Counted from the first letter of the stretch, positions 36,301 to 50,100 are shown. The stretch: 64,000 nt of DNA from Clarkia xantiana subsp. parviflora (GCA_036873135.1 JAPTYO010000007.1:6058763-6122762), one strand, 5' to 3'. Translations and numbers: made by a program. Notes: generated by a model from the letters alone, not told the origin.

Positions 36301-39300
36301 GTATTCCCCTCTTGAAATTGGTTGGCGAAGTACTCAAACTCTCTAACCTCACTGCATGCTAACCTATTGGAGCATGTTACGTAAAAAGGAACTCTTCCAA
36401 CCTTGTGTAGTGGAGCATGACAACGAAGAACCCCATCTGCTATGATCTCGGCTGGTACCTCTACTTCCCCAAACATGCATGACCACTTGTGCTTTGCTAC
36501 TTCTTCTGGAGTCTTTAGGAATTTTCCAGTAATCAGGACCTGTGAGCATTAAACAAGAGTGTTATAAGAGGGTAAACTAGAAGCAGATAAAACTAAATGA
36601 AGATATACAAGTTCATGTACCAATAATGTATTAGGTAAAATTCAGTATGCAAAATCAAGGAGGCATTAAAGTTTAATATGTTTTTTTTTCCAAATAGTTC
36701 CATTTTTATGTATACAAACGTGCGTTCTGAAAGAATGAGGATTGCAACTACAGAAAGAAAGCAACAAGCAAACAAAAGCGTTAGAATAGCAACATCATGG
36801 GAATTCGATTTGTGAGTACCTTGACTTCTAAACCAGAATATCCCCAGTTTGGCACGAAATCCGTGATACTGAAGAGCTGGTCTTGAGATAGAGAGGGACT
36901 TAGTGTGAACCCATGCTCCTCAGAATTGTTTGAATTAATCGCATTTTCTCCTTCAACAGGATCCCAGTAGGACCCAGCTCCTGTGCTGGACTCCATGTGT
37001 ATCTCACTGACATCAAGTTCTTTACTCATCCAACGGTTGAAACTATCCATCTTTTTAAAACTCTCTTCTGCTAGGACATCAGAAAAGGCATGCTTCAGAG
37101 GAGACGGATAGCTGTTCTTTTCTTCTATCCTGGCACTTATGTTTCCTACACTTGTTCTATCCACAGTTTGTTTGCTGAACTGTCGATCAGAAGCTACCGA
37201 ATTGTCATGACTAATTTCTTGTTCTTCAAATCCAGAAGTGACCTCATAGACTAAATCCGGTTGCAGCTTCTGATTCCCTAGCCACTAATAAAAGAGCATA
37301 AACGCATCTTAGAATAGAAATGATGTTTTTACCACTTAAACAGAGCCAATATAACATAGCCATATCCACATAGCCATGCTTTTACACACCTGCCATTCTT
37401 CTTTGACTCGCGATTGACTCCCAAGCTCCTGCTTCTTATCAATGCCGTCAGCAAAGAGCTGTCCCAATATGTCCTGATCTTGTTTATGGACTGTTCCTGC
37501 GACTTGGGTAAGATTTCCGAAGACCTCCTCCCAAGATGATAAATCAAGTTGTGGTGGATGCTCAAATGTCAATCCAGCACCAATGCTATCTTTATTAATC
37601 TCCGCTGGTGTGAGAGAAAGAAAATTCATTCCAGGAGTCACAGGAAGGTTCTCTTGATAACCATCTGAACATAAAAACATAAACAGGAGGATAGTGGTTT
37701 GATCAGTGATGTTCATGCTGTTACCAAATAAAGGTAGATGTCAAAATTGCATGAAGACAGAGTCAAAGAGTGAGAATTTACTTGAGAATGCAACTGGAAC
37801 ACTGTTCTCTGAACCAGCCTGTTCAAACTGCACAGCAGATTGAACTGAGCTAATTGCTTGGTTACTATAAGCTGCCGCAAATGCAAAAGCCAGGTCAAAC
37901 AAAGGATAAAACCAGTGGAAGGCTACTCTAGACAGGAACAGAGCCAATAAAAATAAGTTGCTTTCTGATGGGAGATCTAGAGGGCCTTTGGAGAAATGAT
38001 GAAGTATAGTCTAGAAAGAAAGTAGGAATACTCACATGATTCAGCATCCTCAAATTCCGAAGTTGGACAACTGTTTGAACTTGTATCAGTCGTTTGAGAC
38101 GGGACTTGGTTCTTCCCTTGATGAATATTATATCGTGAAGCACTATTTGTGTCATAACTGCTTGTAGCTTCAGTTAGGGGAGAGGGAGCTGATTCTTCAG
38201 TTTCTCTATTTCGGTGAAGGTAAGTCCTGTTTCCCTGAGGAACAAACAAGTTGAACAGTTCAATTTGCGTATACAAAAATAATAAATACATGTAAAGTTT
38301 CAGGAAGCTTTCAGATTTGACCATGTGTCACTATAATGCTGGGAGAACTGGTTATGCTTCCTCGAATGGGAGAAGTTCTAATTAACGAGAAGCAGCTTAC
38401 AATGCCTATAATCTTTTGTTGTGACAAGCACAAACCACAAAAGGCACAAATCAATATACTGGAAAAGATAGAGAGAGAAAGTATAACCTTTACATCCAGG
38501 TAGTGAACTAGGACAATGTGTGAGAGCTCCCTGCACAAATCACAGTAATTATGTTAAATGAGGCAACATAAACCAAGGAAAATAATTTATAGGAAACATT
38601 GAAATGAAGAGTGTTGATAGTTTAAAATGAACATTTCTATAGCAAATTAGTTAAAGAATCATGCAGATCACTTACTCTTCAAGCATCCAATAACTGCGTC
38701 TCTGAAAGTTTTCATTTTCTTGTCCATGGGCATAGTAGCAGTGTAACACATCAACACTTCCAGACTGGCAATTTTGAGCACTATTAGTGATCTTGTCTAG
38801 ATGAATTTGGAGAGCCAGCAGGAAAGGTTATAATGAGACATGAAAAGGATCCAACCAATTTACCAAAAGGTAGCAACTAGTAGGGAGAATACAACTGTCC
38901 TAATTTCTCAAGTGAAAGAATTGGACAAAGAAGAGTGTCCCTCTCTAGCGTGCACCACAAGTTATAAACTACCATTATTAAAAGAGATACTAAAAGTCGA
39001 GCATGCAACATTCTGTAATCAAAAGCAGCTTTCATTACCTTGAGCCTCTCATGAGCTTCCTTTACTGTCTTTCCATCCCTTTTCTTCCTCCAATTGTGAC
39101 CATCTTTTCTAAAATATCGGAGTACCTTTCGATCAAAGAGAAATAAAGAACCACCTGCACAAAAGGAATTATCATTTTTTTTACTCAAAAAGAATCTTAT
39201 GTTTGCGGCTTCTACAACATAATATATATGAATTCAAAATAATTTTTGCATACAATGAGATGTCAAACCACATTGACCTTTAATTTTCAGCAATTAAAGA

Positions 39301-40942
39301 ACGTTCCTGGCCCATTCAGTTAAGATGCATATCATAGACCGTAATTTTAAAATGTGTCAAATTCGGCCAAAAAAAATGACTTGTAGAGAAAGGGAAGGCA
39401 CTGACACGTGGTCTCTGAAGTGAAAACTGATCTAAGAGGATAGCTTGTTCTGTATTAAAAATAAGGTAGCGGAATAAATTATTCATTGCAGGTTGATCAG
39501 AAGTTACCAGTTAAGTAAACATGGCATGCTAATAAGAAACCAGGTACACATGTTTTTCTTCCTATACACAGGTACAGTCATGTCTCTATTTCACTTGTAT
39601 AGAATTCTCCTCACATTTGACATCCACAAAAAAGTCAAAACCTAGTTGAGAGAAGAACTGTGTTTCACTAGTGAGCCACCAACGTAGATATATTTAATGC
39701 TTATATTAAGTTGAAAAATGGGATGGGGATATTTCAAGTTGACTATGATATATATATATATATATATATTAAATAAAAGGTGAACTTCAGCTGCTATATT
39801 TGAGAATTCAGCATTTAACCAACCCTTTAAAGAAGTAAACTGAATTAAGACAGACATCCAGTTTAGAAATATCGAGTATTAAATTGTCAGGAAAGAATAA
39901 CACGATAATGCGTAACTCTAAATCTTAATATAACACAATGAAGTCACATCAATCAAATTAATTCGGGTTAGCTATTAAGAGAAGAGATCAAGGTAGTGCT
40001 GAACATACTTGGTGGCATAGTTGCTGGTTCAGGAGCAATCTCAAACTTTTTGTAGTTTTCAAGAATTTGGCAAATTTCAGCAGGTCGCAACCATCGATGT
40101 TGTGCCTCCAAAAGTATATCCCGAATATCTGTCCTCCACCAAGTTATTTATCAACTCAATACAATTAACTCTTGGCACCATACAAAAATGTGCTTATGTG
40201 ATACACTTATCTACATAATGTTGACTCTAACTAAGAATTGTCAAAACATGTATACAAAGTTTCATATGGTAGGGCGTTCGGAACTTAAAATTTTCAATTT
40301 CAGATTTCAATACAGGTATACAGCCCACTAAGTCTAGCTTTAAACCTATAAGCAAATGGTAAATTTCTTAAGTGTTCATAATGGGAAACAAAGTGGAACA
40401 CCGAAATGGTGAACAGACAAGTTTCGACTAGAGCAGCCTACTTTCATCTGTCAAGCAAGAACTTAAAACGCCGCTTCATTCCATAAGAAAAAGGAAACCT
40501 AACTGACCATATGTAAAGGTTTGATGCCAATGTCATTTCGACTTTAAAACTCCATGTCCACTGATGAATACAGCCAATTGGACCATGAACTGTCCAATGA
40601 ACTAAAATGTATATCATTCCAAACGCTAATCCAACTAATTGAAGAGGGCCATAGTTAAAACTATTACATGATTGGATAATCTCCGAGCTGCAGCGCAACA
40701 GACTTATACAAATCACTCTCCAGTCTCCACATAGACATAATTCCATACTAAAAATTTTACCAAAACTCACTTCGACTCGATTTGTTCAGCTCAATTAGAC
40801 AGCATGCAAACTTAACATGAGAACAACTTCACAAACAGTGAATTTCAAGGTACTGAATCCATACATATCTGTTTGGCCAGAAAAAAAAAATAGAATCCCT
40901 ACCTATCTGGTTTCGTAGGCCATACCGCCTCGAATCCGCCAT
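33393..40942 (-). CDS. CAMTA3: Calmodulin-binding transcription activator (CAMTA1/2/3 clade)
   Basis: Transcription factor that binds CGCG boxes and is controlled by Ca2+/calmodulin; CAMTA3/SR1 represses salicylate immunity and activates cold genes in Arabidopsis. Thirteen exons in reading order: 40942-40903, 40128-40009, 39154-39039, 38764-38676, 38530-38488, 38234-38036, 37871-37782, 37664-37390, 37284-36820, 36539-35845, 35308-34738, 33995-33663, 33506-33393; 3150 nt, 1049 aa. In order: CG-1 DNA-binding domain in residues about 13-136 (AQHRWLRPAEI, DRKVLRYFRKDGHNWRKK, HCYYAHGQ); TIG domain about 457-545; ankyrin repeats about 655-760 (GQGVLHFAAALGYDWAL, GWTALHWAAYCGK); IQ motifs at about 872-891 and 895-915; calmodulin-binding helix from W918 (WSVGILEKVILRWRRKG). 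CAMTA3 rather than CAMTA1/2 is inferred from resemblance and neighbours. Intron 11 has a CTT run (34191-34214). Confidence 0.95.
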
Positions 40943-42509
40943 GAAAACTACGTATATTATATCAGCAACCTCAAATACACCTCAAATTCCAGCACTTCCA
41001 AATTCCTGGTGGATCCGAGTAAAGCAGAGGACCGCCGTAGAAACCCTTGGACGTTGAATTGGCGCGGAGAGGATGAAGCTTACAAGAATGAAGAGCCGAA
41101 TGGCGGTGGAAGAAGAGAAGAAAGGGAGGGGACTCAGCAGCGCGTTGGATGACGTTGAGTTCGAGCTGGAGCTCTTGAGGAAAGTGACCAGTGCCTGCGT
41201 TGCCTTTATTATTTGACTGAAGAAGATGATGGTCAATCCTGACGTTTTGGCCCTAAAAAATATTTCCTGACGTGAATACCGGGCCGCGATATCATTTTTT
41301 ACGTCTTGTCATTATTTATGTACGTATATATCCTTCCCTCGCGTTTTCGAAACTTATATATACTAGATTTCTGCTTTCTGCTATGCGCATGCGCATCATT
41401 GTCGTAAATGTTATAAGGAATGATCAAGTCGTCCCGAGTATGATACTACAAGACACTTTTATCCCTATTATTAAACCCTTCATTTGAAAAAATAATTACG
41501 AAACATTATAACTAATTTTAAACTTTAGAGTTGTTAATTCCGTCACGTGTTATAATCTATTTAATTAAGTAAAATTATATCTACACTTTTTATAGCAAAA
41601 AATTTATAATGAGAATTAATATATATGCATTTAATTGACGTATTTAAAAGAAATATAATACGATAAAATAAATAATTATAAAATTTACAAATTGATTTAT
41701 TGTGAGGAGTTTAGGTATTGAGCAAACATATTAACATTTATTAGTGCTGCAAAAATGGTAATATGTTTTCATACTTTGAGTTCAAATTCATATTATATGT
41801 TCTCAAATAATCATTTTAGACAGACTTATAATGTCGATCACGTAAGAAGTATATAACAAATTTTGTTTAATTGTAATGTCAAATTGAATGGAGACACGCA
41901 GTTATTTGAAAAATATATAATTGGCTATTTAGTTTAGTTTTTTTTAAGTAACTAGCTAGTTTTATATCGGGTAAGTTAGTTGTTTAATTATTTACCTAAT
42001 TAAAATAATATAGAAGACAGGCCAATGATTACTTATCTATTAATAGACAAATATACAGTACCAACAATCTTGTGGGATATGTACCGAAGGGAATAATATG
42101 GCCATTCTTGATCGGCTTCGTCAAATGTACACTAACATATCATCGAATATAATCATAATCCCACGTGTTTATGTCAAATTTCAAAGAGACGTGCACATGC
42201 AAAAGAGTGTAGCAGCCATCACCTTATGAAGTGAAACTAAATTTCAAAGTTCAAGAACTCATTTGGATAAAATCAGAGTCCGAGGATGAGACTAATAACC
42301 AGATTGAATTCAAGGATGAACTCCAAAAGTTAATGACAAATTCGAGCCCAACCCAAACTTAAGGCCCAAATATAAAACCCGACCCGATTAGCGTCATATG
42401 TTAACCCAATTACCGCGGCAGTGTCCATTCTTCTTGTCCGGCTCTCCGCTTCTTGATTTGTTCTGCTAATCGATCGTAAGCAAAAAGGCGAGCCTTCTGA
42501 ATCGTAGTC
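40943..42509. promoter_or_regulatory. Divergent promoter region CAMTA / ATP synthase 24 kDa
   Basis: 1.57 kb between two divergent starts. 40943-41235 looks like the CAMTA leader (on the minus strand it holds short upstream frames without a convincing start). 41290-42260 is AT-rich with no gene. Near 42350-42420 lie AACCCAAACTTAAGGCCCAAATATAAA and CCCGACCCGATTAGC, GCCCA-type (site II-like) motifs typical of promoters of mitochondrial and ribosomal genes, about 100-150 bp before the ATP synthase ATG. Confidence 0.5.
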
Positions 42510-44528
42510 ATGGAGAAGATGGTGGCTTTGAGATCCATGTATCGCTCAGCATTAGCTTGCTTGAGGTCTTCACGCCTCGCCACTTCCGGCCACGGAAGTA
42601 GCCTACTTCTCCGCCGGAGCTTCTTCAGCTCCCATATGAGCCCTATCTCTGCTCCCCGCGAGCGAATTGGTAATTCAGTCAGCTTAATAATTATTGTGTA
42701 GATTAATCAAGTTTTCTGGCTTTAGAACATGTCCGAGTTTTGATTATATGGAGATTGTTTAATCGGATTAATTAGTCACATAGCCATTTCTTTGGTTTCA
42801 ACATTTCATTGTCATTGGAAGCTTTGGCTATATAGATTAGAGTTATTAGAGGAAGTTTTCAGATTTAACTAAATGTTGATTAAAAGAATTGCGAGGATTT
42901 TTTTGCATCTGCCGATGCAGACTGATCGGAGTGAGATGGTCACTTGATATTGTGTTATTGTCTGCGAGAATCACATTTTGGTTTGGGAGTAGGTGATCCT
43001 TATTCCCTTCCATACACATTTTATTAGTTTAACCTTTTTGAAAGATTAGGATCTTGCTTGGGGGTGGCTGCCTTAGTTGAAAGAAAGAACGAAAATTGAA
43101 GCATTTGCTAGATACACGATCTTAGGTTTCTGAGTGTCTATTGTTCTTGTTACAATTAGGGTTTGGTCGCTGAATTAATTAAGCATTCATTTGTGGTATG
43201 GTGATGAGGCAGCTCTATCTCTCCCAGTATTTTCTGATAATAGCTACTTGGATCAAGGCTAATGAAGACAGATTTACTGGATTACCTAGTACCTGCTAAC
43301 TTTTTGGGTCATTGTTTCGTCAGAATTTTAGTGTTACCTTCATTATGTGACCTCTAGTATCTTCTTGTATCTTTCTCTTTGACGTGTCATGGAGCTAGTC
43401 TTTCTCTTTTGCTCCTTAAGTTCATATTTGGATATCCGTCATCATAATATAATATATTCTAGACGAAGCATCTTAATTCTGGTATCCTACAGATATCAGG
43501 TCGCCGTTTGCAATGAGTTTGGGGAGCAAACGCTACTTTAGTGAAGATGTCTCTCACATGCCTAAGATTGAAGACCCTGAAATCGTGAACGCGTTTAAGG
43601 ATTTGATGGCTGTTAACTGGGATGAGCTTCCAGATAGTGTTGTTTATGAAGCAAAGAAGGCAGTGTCCAAGAATACAGAGGACAAGGCTGGCCAGGAAGC
43701 TTTAGCTAATGTCTTTCGTGCAGCTGAAGCGGTTGAAGAGTTTAGTGGCATCCTTGTAACTCTGAAGATGGAACTCGATGACAGTGTTGGAATGAGCGGA
43801 GAGGTAATGACATTTAAGATGATTGAAGACTTAACAGTCTCGTGATGTATTTCTTTTATATGTCTAAGCGGGTTATGATTTGAGATTTTCTTCCACAGAA
43901 TGTGAAACCATTATCAGATGAGCTCAGAAATGCTCTTGAAAAAGTGTATGAAAGATATTCTACCTATCTGGATGCATTTGGGCCTGATGAGGCCTTCTTG
44001 AAGAAGAAAGTAGAAGCAGAGTTGGGAGTGAAGATGATTCACCTAAAGATGAGATGTGGCGGACTTGATTCCAAGTGGGGAAAGGTAATGAATCTATCTC
44101 ATTTTTCAAAAGCAGACCATATCTGTACTTTGATTAAAATAGACCTACATCCTCCATGATCTGGCCCAGGTTACAGATAATGACCATCAGTAGGCTTGTG
44201 TTATCTAATACTGCCACCCCATAATAGTTTCCTGGTCTTCGGGCTATGAACAATGATGTTAATCACTTCATCTTGTTGTTGGCCAATCTAAGTAATTATG
44301 CTCCTGTAGGCTATGTATATAGGATATATTCTCTTTATTGATACTCATCAGAAAAAGTACCAAATAGGGTGCAGGAATTGCAAAACATAAACATTAGGGT
44401 ATCTCCATAGTGAATTGATGTGTCTTAAGGTGATTTCGACTTTGCTTTTAAGGTAATCCCATTGGTTGCAGGTTACTGTTCTTGGGACCTCGGGACTTTC
44501 TGGATCATATATTGAACAGAGAGGTTGA
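42510..44528 (+). CDS. MGP1: Mitochondrial ATP synthase 24 kDa subunit (FAd / MGP1)
   Basis: Plant-specific subunit of mitochondrial F1Fo ATP synthase; the Arabidopsis gene (MGP1, At2g21870) is needed for pollen development. Exons 42510-42669, 43493-43803, 43899-44084, 44472-44528; 714 nt, 237 aa. Residues 1-50 are an Arg/Ser-rich, acid-poor mitochondrial targeting sequence (ALRSMYRSALACLRSSRLA, LLLRRSFFSSH), then the mature part begins near KRYFSEDVSHMPKIEDPEI. The core (ANVFRAAEAVEEFSGILVTL, DDSVGMSGE, MIHLKMRCGGLDSKWGKVTV) and the end LGTSGLSGSYIEQRG fit the family. A second in-frame ATG at 42519 could also serve as start. Divergent from CAMTA, convergent with the next gene. Confidence 0.93.
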
Positions 44529-44978
44529 GCAAATGGTTGCAGACGTATTGGAAACTCTTGAGTTTGAATCGTGTTTTGAGTACTGAAGGACAGTCTGGTT
44601 TCTGCCAGAAGAAGCTTCATTATTAGTCATATCCCAAGTTAGAATAAAGGAGTTTCTTTGTTATCAAACATTTTGGGATTCAGTGGTGTTTTTGGCTGTT
44701 ATGCATGTTGGCTCATGAAATAATCTGCCAACCAAATAAGCTGATTTCCTATGTTGCTCCCCTATCAAACTATGCTCTTTTTGTTGATTTTAATGAAATT
44801 AAAGAATGCATCTGCATGAACGTATTATTGTCATAATATCTATCATTGTCAGACATGAAAGTATTATTCTTATACTTGATATTCTTCTAGCTTATTTGTT
44901 CAAGTACTAATCAGATATGATAAATTGAAAAGGGAGTGGAATATAGAATCAAACTATTGGGTATGCCATAGGAACATC
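44529..44978. other. Convergent intergenic region
   Basis: 450 bp between two convergent stop codons, containing both 3' untranslated regions; AATAAA-like words at 44643 (AATAAAGGAG) and several on the other strand. Nothing else seen. Confidence 0.55.
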
Positions 44979-45657
44979 CTAAATGCATGGGGTCCTCTTC
45001 ACTCTCTTGTCTCTCCTCCACAACCAAGATTCAGTTGGGGACTTTGGTAAAGGAGGAAGCAGCAAGAGCTTCTTGCATAAACCAAAAGGCCAACCCTCGC
45101 AGTGGCAGAACTCCTCCATGATTGACGATCTCCTCTGCAGAAACTGGAACTCGAGCTCCCCCAAGCTTGAGGCTCTTGAGAAGTTTGACCTTGCAGAGAG
45201 CAGAGCTGCCTCCATTGTTGCAGTACTCGAGCAACAGGTAAAGCAACTTCTCACTGACATGAATTCCTCCTTTTCTTCTTCATTATCAAACCCACCATAA
45301 CTGTGTTGAACTCCCATGTGTGGAGATAAGATGCAGGGGTAGGTCTCCATTGTGAAGCTCAGCCTCTTTCTCAGCTTCTCCATTGCTCTCATCCGAATCT
45401 CCGAAACAACTTCCTAAAAGGAAACAAAGGTTAGAAATGGTAAGTGTGAAGGAGATAACAGATTCTAGTATGTTGATTGTTACTTCTTCAAAATCAATTG
45501 TCGGATTATCTTCATCTTCTTCTTCTTCAAGGTAAGAACCGGAGAGCTGTCTGTTGAAGGTCCTGCAATGGGAGAAAGCTTCCTTGATGGCTGAAGAGAA
45601 GCACTTGCATGGCTTCGTCGAGGGATTTGGAGGCTCTTCGTGGTAGAACACACCCAT
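44979..45657 (-). CDS. Plant-specific protein of unknown function, 202 aa
   Basis: Two exons, 45657-45484 and 45413-44979, joined by a GTAACA/TTTTAG intron of 70 bp; 609 nt. The start is MGVFYHEEPPNPSTKPCKCF, followed by an acidic Glu/Asp run and, in exon 2, Cys-rich and Ser-rich stretches (VRSCFTCCSSTATM, SNFSRASSLGELEFQ). Near the end lies the striking segment IMEEFCHCEGWPFGLCKK followed by LLLLPPLPKSPTESWLWRR. No domain of known function is recognised. The C-terminal motif resembles a small plant family that I recall being annotated, without functional basis, as filamentous hemagglutinin transporter (At1g16500/At1g79160). The antisense frame at 44983-45300 is a shadow. Existence is well supported by the intron and conserved-looking motif; function is unknown. 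Confidence 0.8.
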
Positions 45658-47181
45658 TTTGAGCCGCTCTTTATGTGAATATAAAAGCGGAATATACATA
45701 CATACAGAAGCAAAAGTATGGAGCACTAGTTGCCAATATATATTCAACAAATTCAAAGTTGTGTTGATGGTGATGCATTTGAAGTGCTTGCTTTGTGGAG
45801 TGGGATAGTGGCTTCTCAGCTTACTGAAAATTGCCCAATGTCTTATCCTTTAGTGGGGGTAAAGAAATATAATTAAACAACTATAGGTAATGTTACTAAT
45901 CGATATTACATATTTAAAATGTCGATCTTTTGTCTTAATTATCAGAGTTGTTACTTTCCATTTTTTTCGACTGGTTTTGGCATTATAATTGACGTTTTAA
46001 GCAATAAAAAACATGTTTTCACTTTTTTGAAGGATTACTTACATTTGTTGCTATGGTTTAGTTTTATTTGAGGCTTGAAAACATGTTTTTGTTCGTTAAT
46101 TTTAAGATAAAAAGTGGAAACAACCAATCAAACAGTTGGAATATCAAATGTCAACGTTTTAAATTTAGGATATCGATTGGCAACATTTGATGATTCTAGG
46201 TTCTTAACCCTTAGATTAATAATTTGTTTCGTATTTATATGGTGTAACCCATTATAAACATTTGGATCTGCCACAGGAAGGTATCGAGATAAAAGACAAG
46301 GTACCAGACATGGATAGCTAGTGGGGGGAGATTGGCTACCTTATTTGTTACTCTTACGTCAAATACAATCCCTTAACTTTATCGATACATAAAGTTGTTA
46401 TCAAATGAAAAAAAAATACTGCTATCACTATCATTATATTTAAATTAAAGGTTTAAATGTTTTTTTTTTTGGCACAACATATTTAATTAAATTGACTTTG
46501 GTGCAACTTATTTTTTAAATTTTTTGTGTATCTGTTAGTTGTTGACCGTTAAATAACATTAAACAATTTCAATCAAAGCCTAAGTCTAATTAACCTAACC
46601 GGTGTCTTTTAGGGGTGTCAATGGGCGGGTATTGCCAGTCCCGCACCCGTCCCACGGTCGATATGTGGACCCGTACCTGCCCATGTATCTTGAGGGGTGG
46701 GTCTTATTGTTAATAAATAAATTAAATAAAAAAAAAAAAAGGCAGAGCCCCGATTCGATCTGGGTTTTTTAGCCAATTATCTTATTTACCGAGTCATTTT
46801 CTTTTTGGCTAAGCTGAGTTACAAAATGAAATTTAATGTCTCATAATTTAATATGGACTGTCCTAAATTTTATTTTTATTAAAATTTAGTATTTCTGTCG
46901 TCTTTTTTCTCTCTCAATCATTTTTATCGACCTATTCACTTATTAATAATCCATTACTTTTTACTTTTCACAAAATCAATCAATTTCCCCCTAAACTTTC
47001 GGAATAGTGTGTAGCGATTTCATTTCTAAATGGACTGCGGCTGAGTTATCCCACCAAAATGAAAAATAACACAACATGATACCAAATCAAGATTTGTTCA
47101 AAAATGAAATACATAACGATCCTTGACAATACAATAGAAGATTGTTAAATGAAAATGATTACCAAAGTTGGTAGAGAAAGT
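45658..47181. other. Intergenic region with transposon fragments
   Basis: No gene. At 46450-46570 lies a fragment related to one in an intron at about 30030-30180 (TTGGTGCAAC..., TGTATCTGTTAGTTG...). At 46615-46640 GGGGTGTCAATGGGCGGGTATTG resembles the end of hAT-type elements, but no matching inverted end or duplication was found. An A13 run follows at 46727. 46980-47180 is the TRM4 3' untranslated region. Confidence 0.5.
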
Positions 47182-50100
47182 TCAGACTTGTGCAGCCGTC
47201 GTTGTAACATCATCACCGCCTTCTGCATTCTGCATCTCTTCATCTGCTGCATCAGCCGAAGCCTTCTTGGCACGAACCTCGACACGAGCTAAGAGCCTTT
47301 CGAGCAGCTCTTGACAGTCGATTGCAGTGACCAGAACGCTTAAGCTATTCCTCCCCTTCCAGCATCCAATTGCTATCTTCGACGTAGTTACCATGTTCGT
47401 ATCAGAATCTGCAGTGATTTATCTTTCCGTAAGTCTAATGATTATCTCACGAAATCACCTTTTAGTTTTACTCCCAAAAACATTTTTTTAAAAAGTTTCT
47501 AACTTTAAAATTTTCAAGAAACTAAAATTGGAAAGGTCATGGAGAGTACCGTTCTTGAGAACTATCACGCAGCACCCAGACAACAACTCCACCGCCTTGG
47601 AACCAAACTCGGAATCGACAAAATCAGAGAATTTGACACTCTTGTACTGCAAAAGATGCTTGAAGTCCACTGCAGATGCATATAAAATCTGTTTGGTAAT
47701 ATAAGGGAGAAGCATGGGCAATCCTTCAGATGATACCCGGAATACACATGGTGCGGTGGTGCCCTGAAGAGATGATTGCCTCTCCTGCAATTTTCACGGC
47801 CCAAAAAGCCGAACAACGTCAAATCCAACCTCCCATGTGAATATCTCAACAAACATGAAATTTTAAAAGGGTAAAAGTATGAAATTGCTAGCTGAATTTA
47901 TGACCAATTTGCTTGTTGCTAGCTAGCTAAACTAATACATCTGTGCATTTTGCTAGCTCCAATAATTTTTCTGTCAATGACGGAAAATACAACAAAGTCC
48001 AAATATGTGTCGTCAAATCAGGGCTCTACATATCCATTTTTCATTCAAAGTTAACAAAAAAATGGTCGGAGCTAAAAGGTTGTACTTTTCAGTATTAGTT
48101 TCAGCTAGTAAAAAGTCGACCGTAAAAGAAAAAGAGCTAGCAAGCAGCATATGAGCGACAAGTTGGATTAGCAACAGGATAACGAACACAAAGTTAAAAT
48201 AGTACTTACAAACATCTTGAGGCCAATGGAAGTGATCTTTAGTGGCTGACCCACTTTGAAATTAAGATCCAGGGCTTGTTTAACTGACTTAGAGATGTAG
48301 TAAATTCTTTTGACGTGGTTTGTGTCACTGTTTCTTGTGACGAGGTGGCCGTCTAATGGGAAGGAATCAACGATACCATAGAATGACTTAATGCTGTTGA
48401 GTATAGCATCGTCTTTGAAAAACACAACCGGATCTACCCCTCTCCACTTCCCTTGCATCTGCAACTTCCTCTTTCGACCTGCAGCTTTTGCTTCTTCCTC
48501 TAACTCAGACTCCTTCGAGCTTACATTATTAGTAACGGAGGATTCTGGAACAACTTTATCATCTACAGCTTCAACAACTTGATCATTTGAAGTATCTGCT
48601 GCTGACTTACCATTTACATCACTTCTAGATGAAGTTTTTCCTTGTTTGATTGGCATCTCTGCATTAGCTGTTAGGAATAGAATCAAGTAAATGAGCTTTC
48701 CACACAGGACCAGCCAAAAATGGGAGAACTGTATCTAATTTTATTTCTCGATGGAAATGTGGAAATAAAGCAACAATGCAGGTAATTTACACGTACCACA
48801 AATACTATTACTACCTGAGCAACAAAAATATGAAGGAGCATGGACGATAAAAGACTTACAAGCTTTATTTAATCGGTTAAGATAGCTGTAATTTACCTGG
48901 CAAGGGGGCTGTTTTACGGAGGACAGCGCAACAAAAATATGAAGGAGCATGGACGATAAAAGACTTACAAGCTTTATTTAATCGGTTAAGATAGCTGTAA
49001 TTTACCTGGCAAGGGGGCTGTTTTACGGAGGACAGCAATGAAGAATGCGCCAGCATTCTGATCATGAGGGACAATCCTCATGCAACGTTCCAAAGGCAAA
49101 TCCGAAACTTCTGCTTCCAAATTTTCAGGTGGAGTTATAGGGTTTTCTGGCGGTGTGACATTATCTTCAGTGTTTGTAGCTTGATCGCCACTCTGATTAT
49201 CTTCAGGAGCATCATCCTCAGTGACTTCATGGGAATTTTGACCAGAAGGAAACATACTGGGAATCACACCACCTCTTCGGTATTTTTTTACATCCTTGTA
49301 AGAAGCTAACCAGGTGGTCTTGTCATATACCTGCTCAACCATATAAAATGACTTCTTAAGGATATTCTAAAAATTATTAACACCAAACTCTTAATGTGTT
49401 GTGGCCCGTATTCAACCGAAAAGTTTGTGTTAGTCAATCCATACACTTATAATTTCAAACTGTTTCTCCTTATGCTAATCAATGTAAGACTTCAACAAAA
49501 AAAAATAACAAATAACTCTCTTTACTCATCTAGGTTTCTCATGTAATACTCCTATTTATAGGGATCTGAGCAAAAAATAATAATAATAATAAATGAACAG
49601 TACATCCTGAGAGTTGAAGCAATTTTATGAATTGACATAATCAATATCAAATAACTGAAAGGAAAAAATCCAGAAAAAGTAGAAAGTGAGTATGTCATCG
49701 GCAGATTCTTTTATTTAATAAGAATAAGAATATTGCTGCCACTAGTAGTGGGATCTGACCTTCCATTTCCTAAGACCTGGGCGGCGGACAAGCTGCGGGA
49801 GTTCATTAGAAACATCCAGAAGTTCAACACAGCCCTCATACTTACGCAGAATCTGTGGAGATAAAAGTTATATACCAACAGAATAAGCAAGTTTGGTCAG
49901 TCACTAAACAAACAATGCAAAAGGAATTGGAAAATGAATATTTTCACATAAGAAGCCCTGAATAAAATATATCTAGTAGCTGTTTTAAGCACAAAGAATC
50001 TAACTTTAGCCAAAAGGGACGGATATCAATGAAATGAAAACCATCAACAGAGGTCTCTGAATCTCTTATAGACTTCAGTTTAAATCTTTTAAAGGAAGAA

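Noticed and set aside
40982..41236. 84-codon minus-strand frame upstream of CAMTA
   Set aside because: Opens with TTG, lies in the likely CAMTA leader; Ser/Leu-rich composition without a motif.
44983..45300. 105-codon plus-strand frame
   Set aside because: Antisense to exon 2 of the 202-aa gene, whose two-exon model and Cys/Trp-rich motif are more convincing.
46727..46790. Possible SINE or tRNA-like tail near the poly(A) run
   Set aside because: GATTCGATCTGGG resembles part of a tRNA T arm but no A box, cloverleaf or target-site duplication was found.
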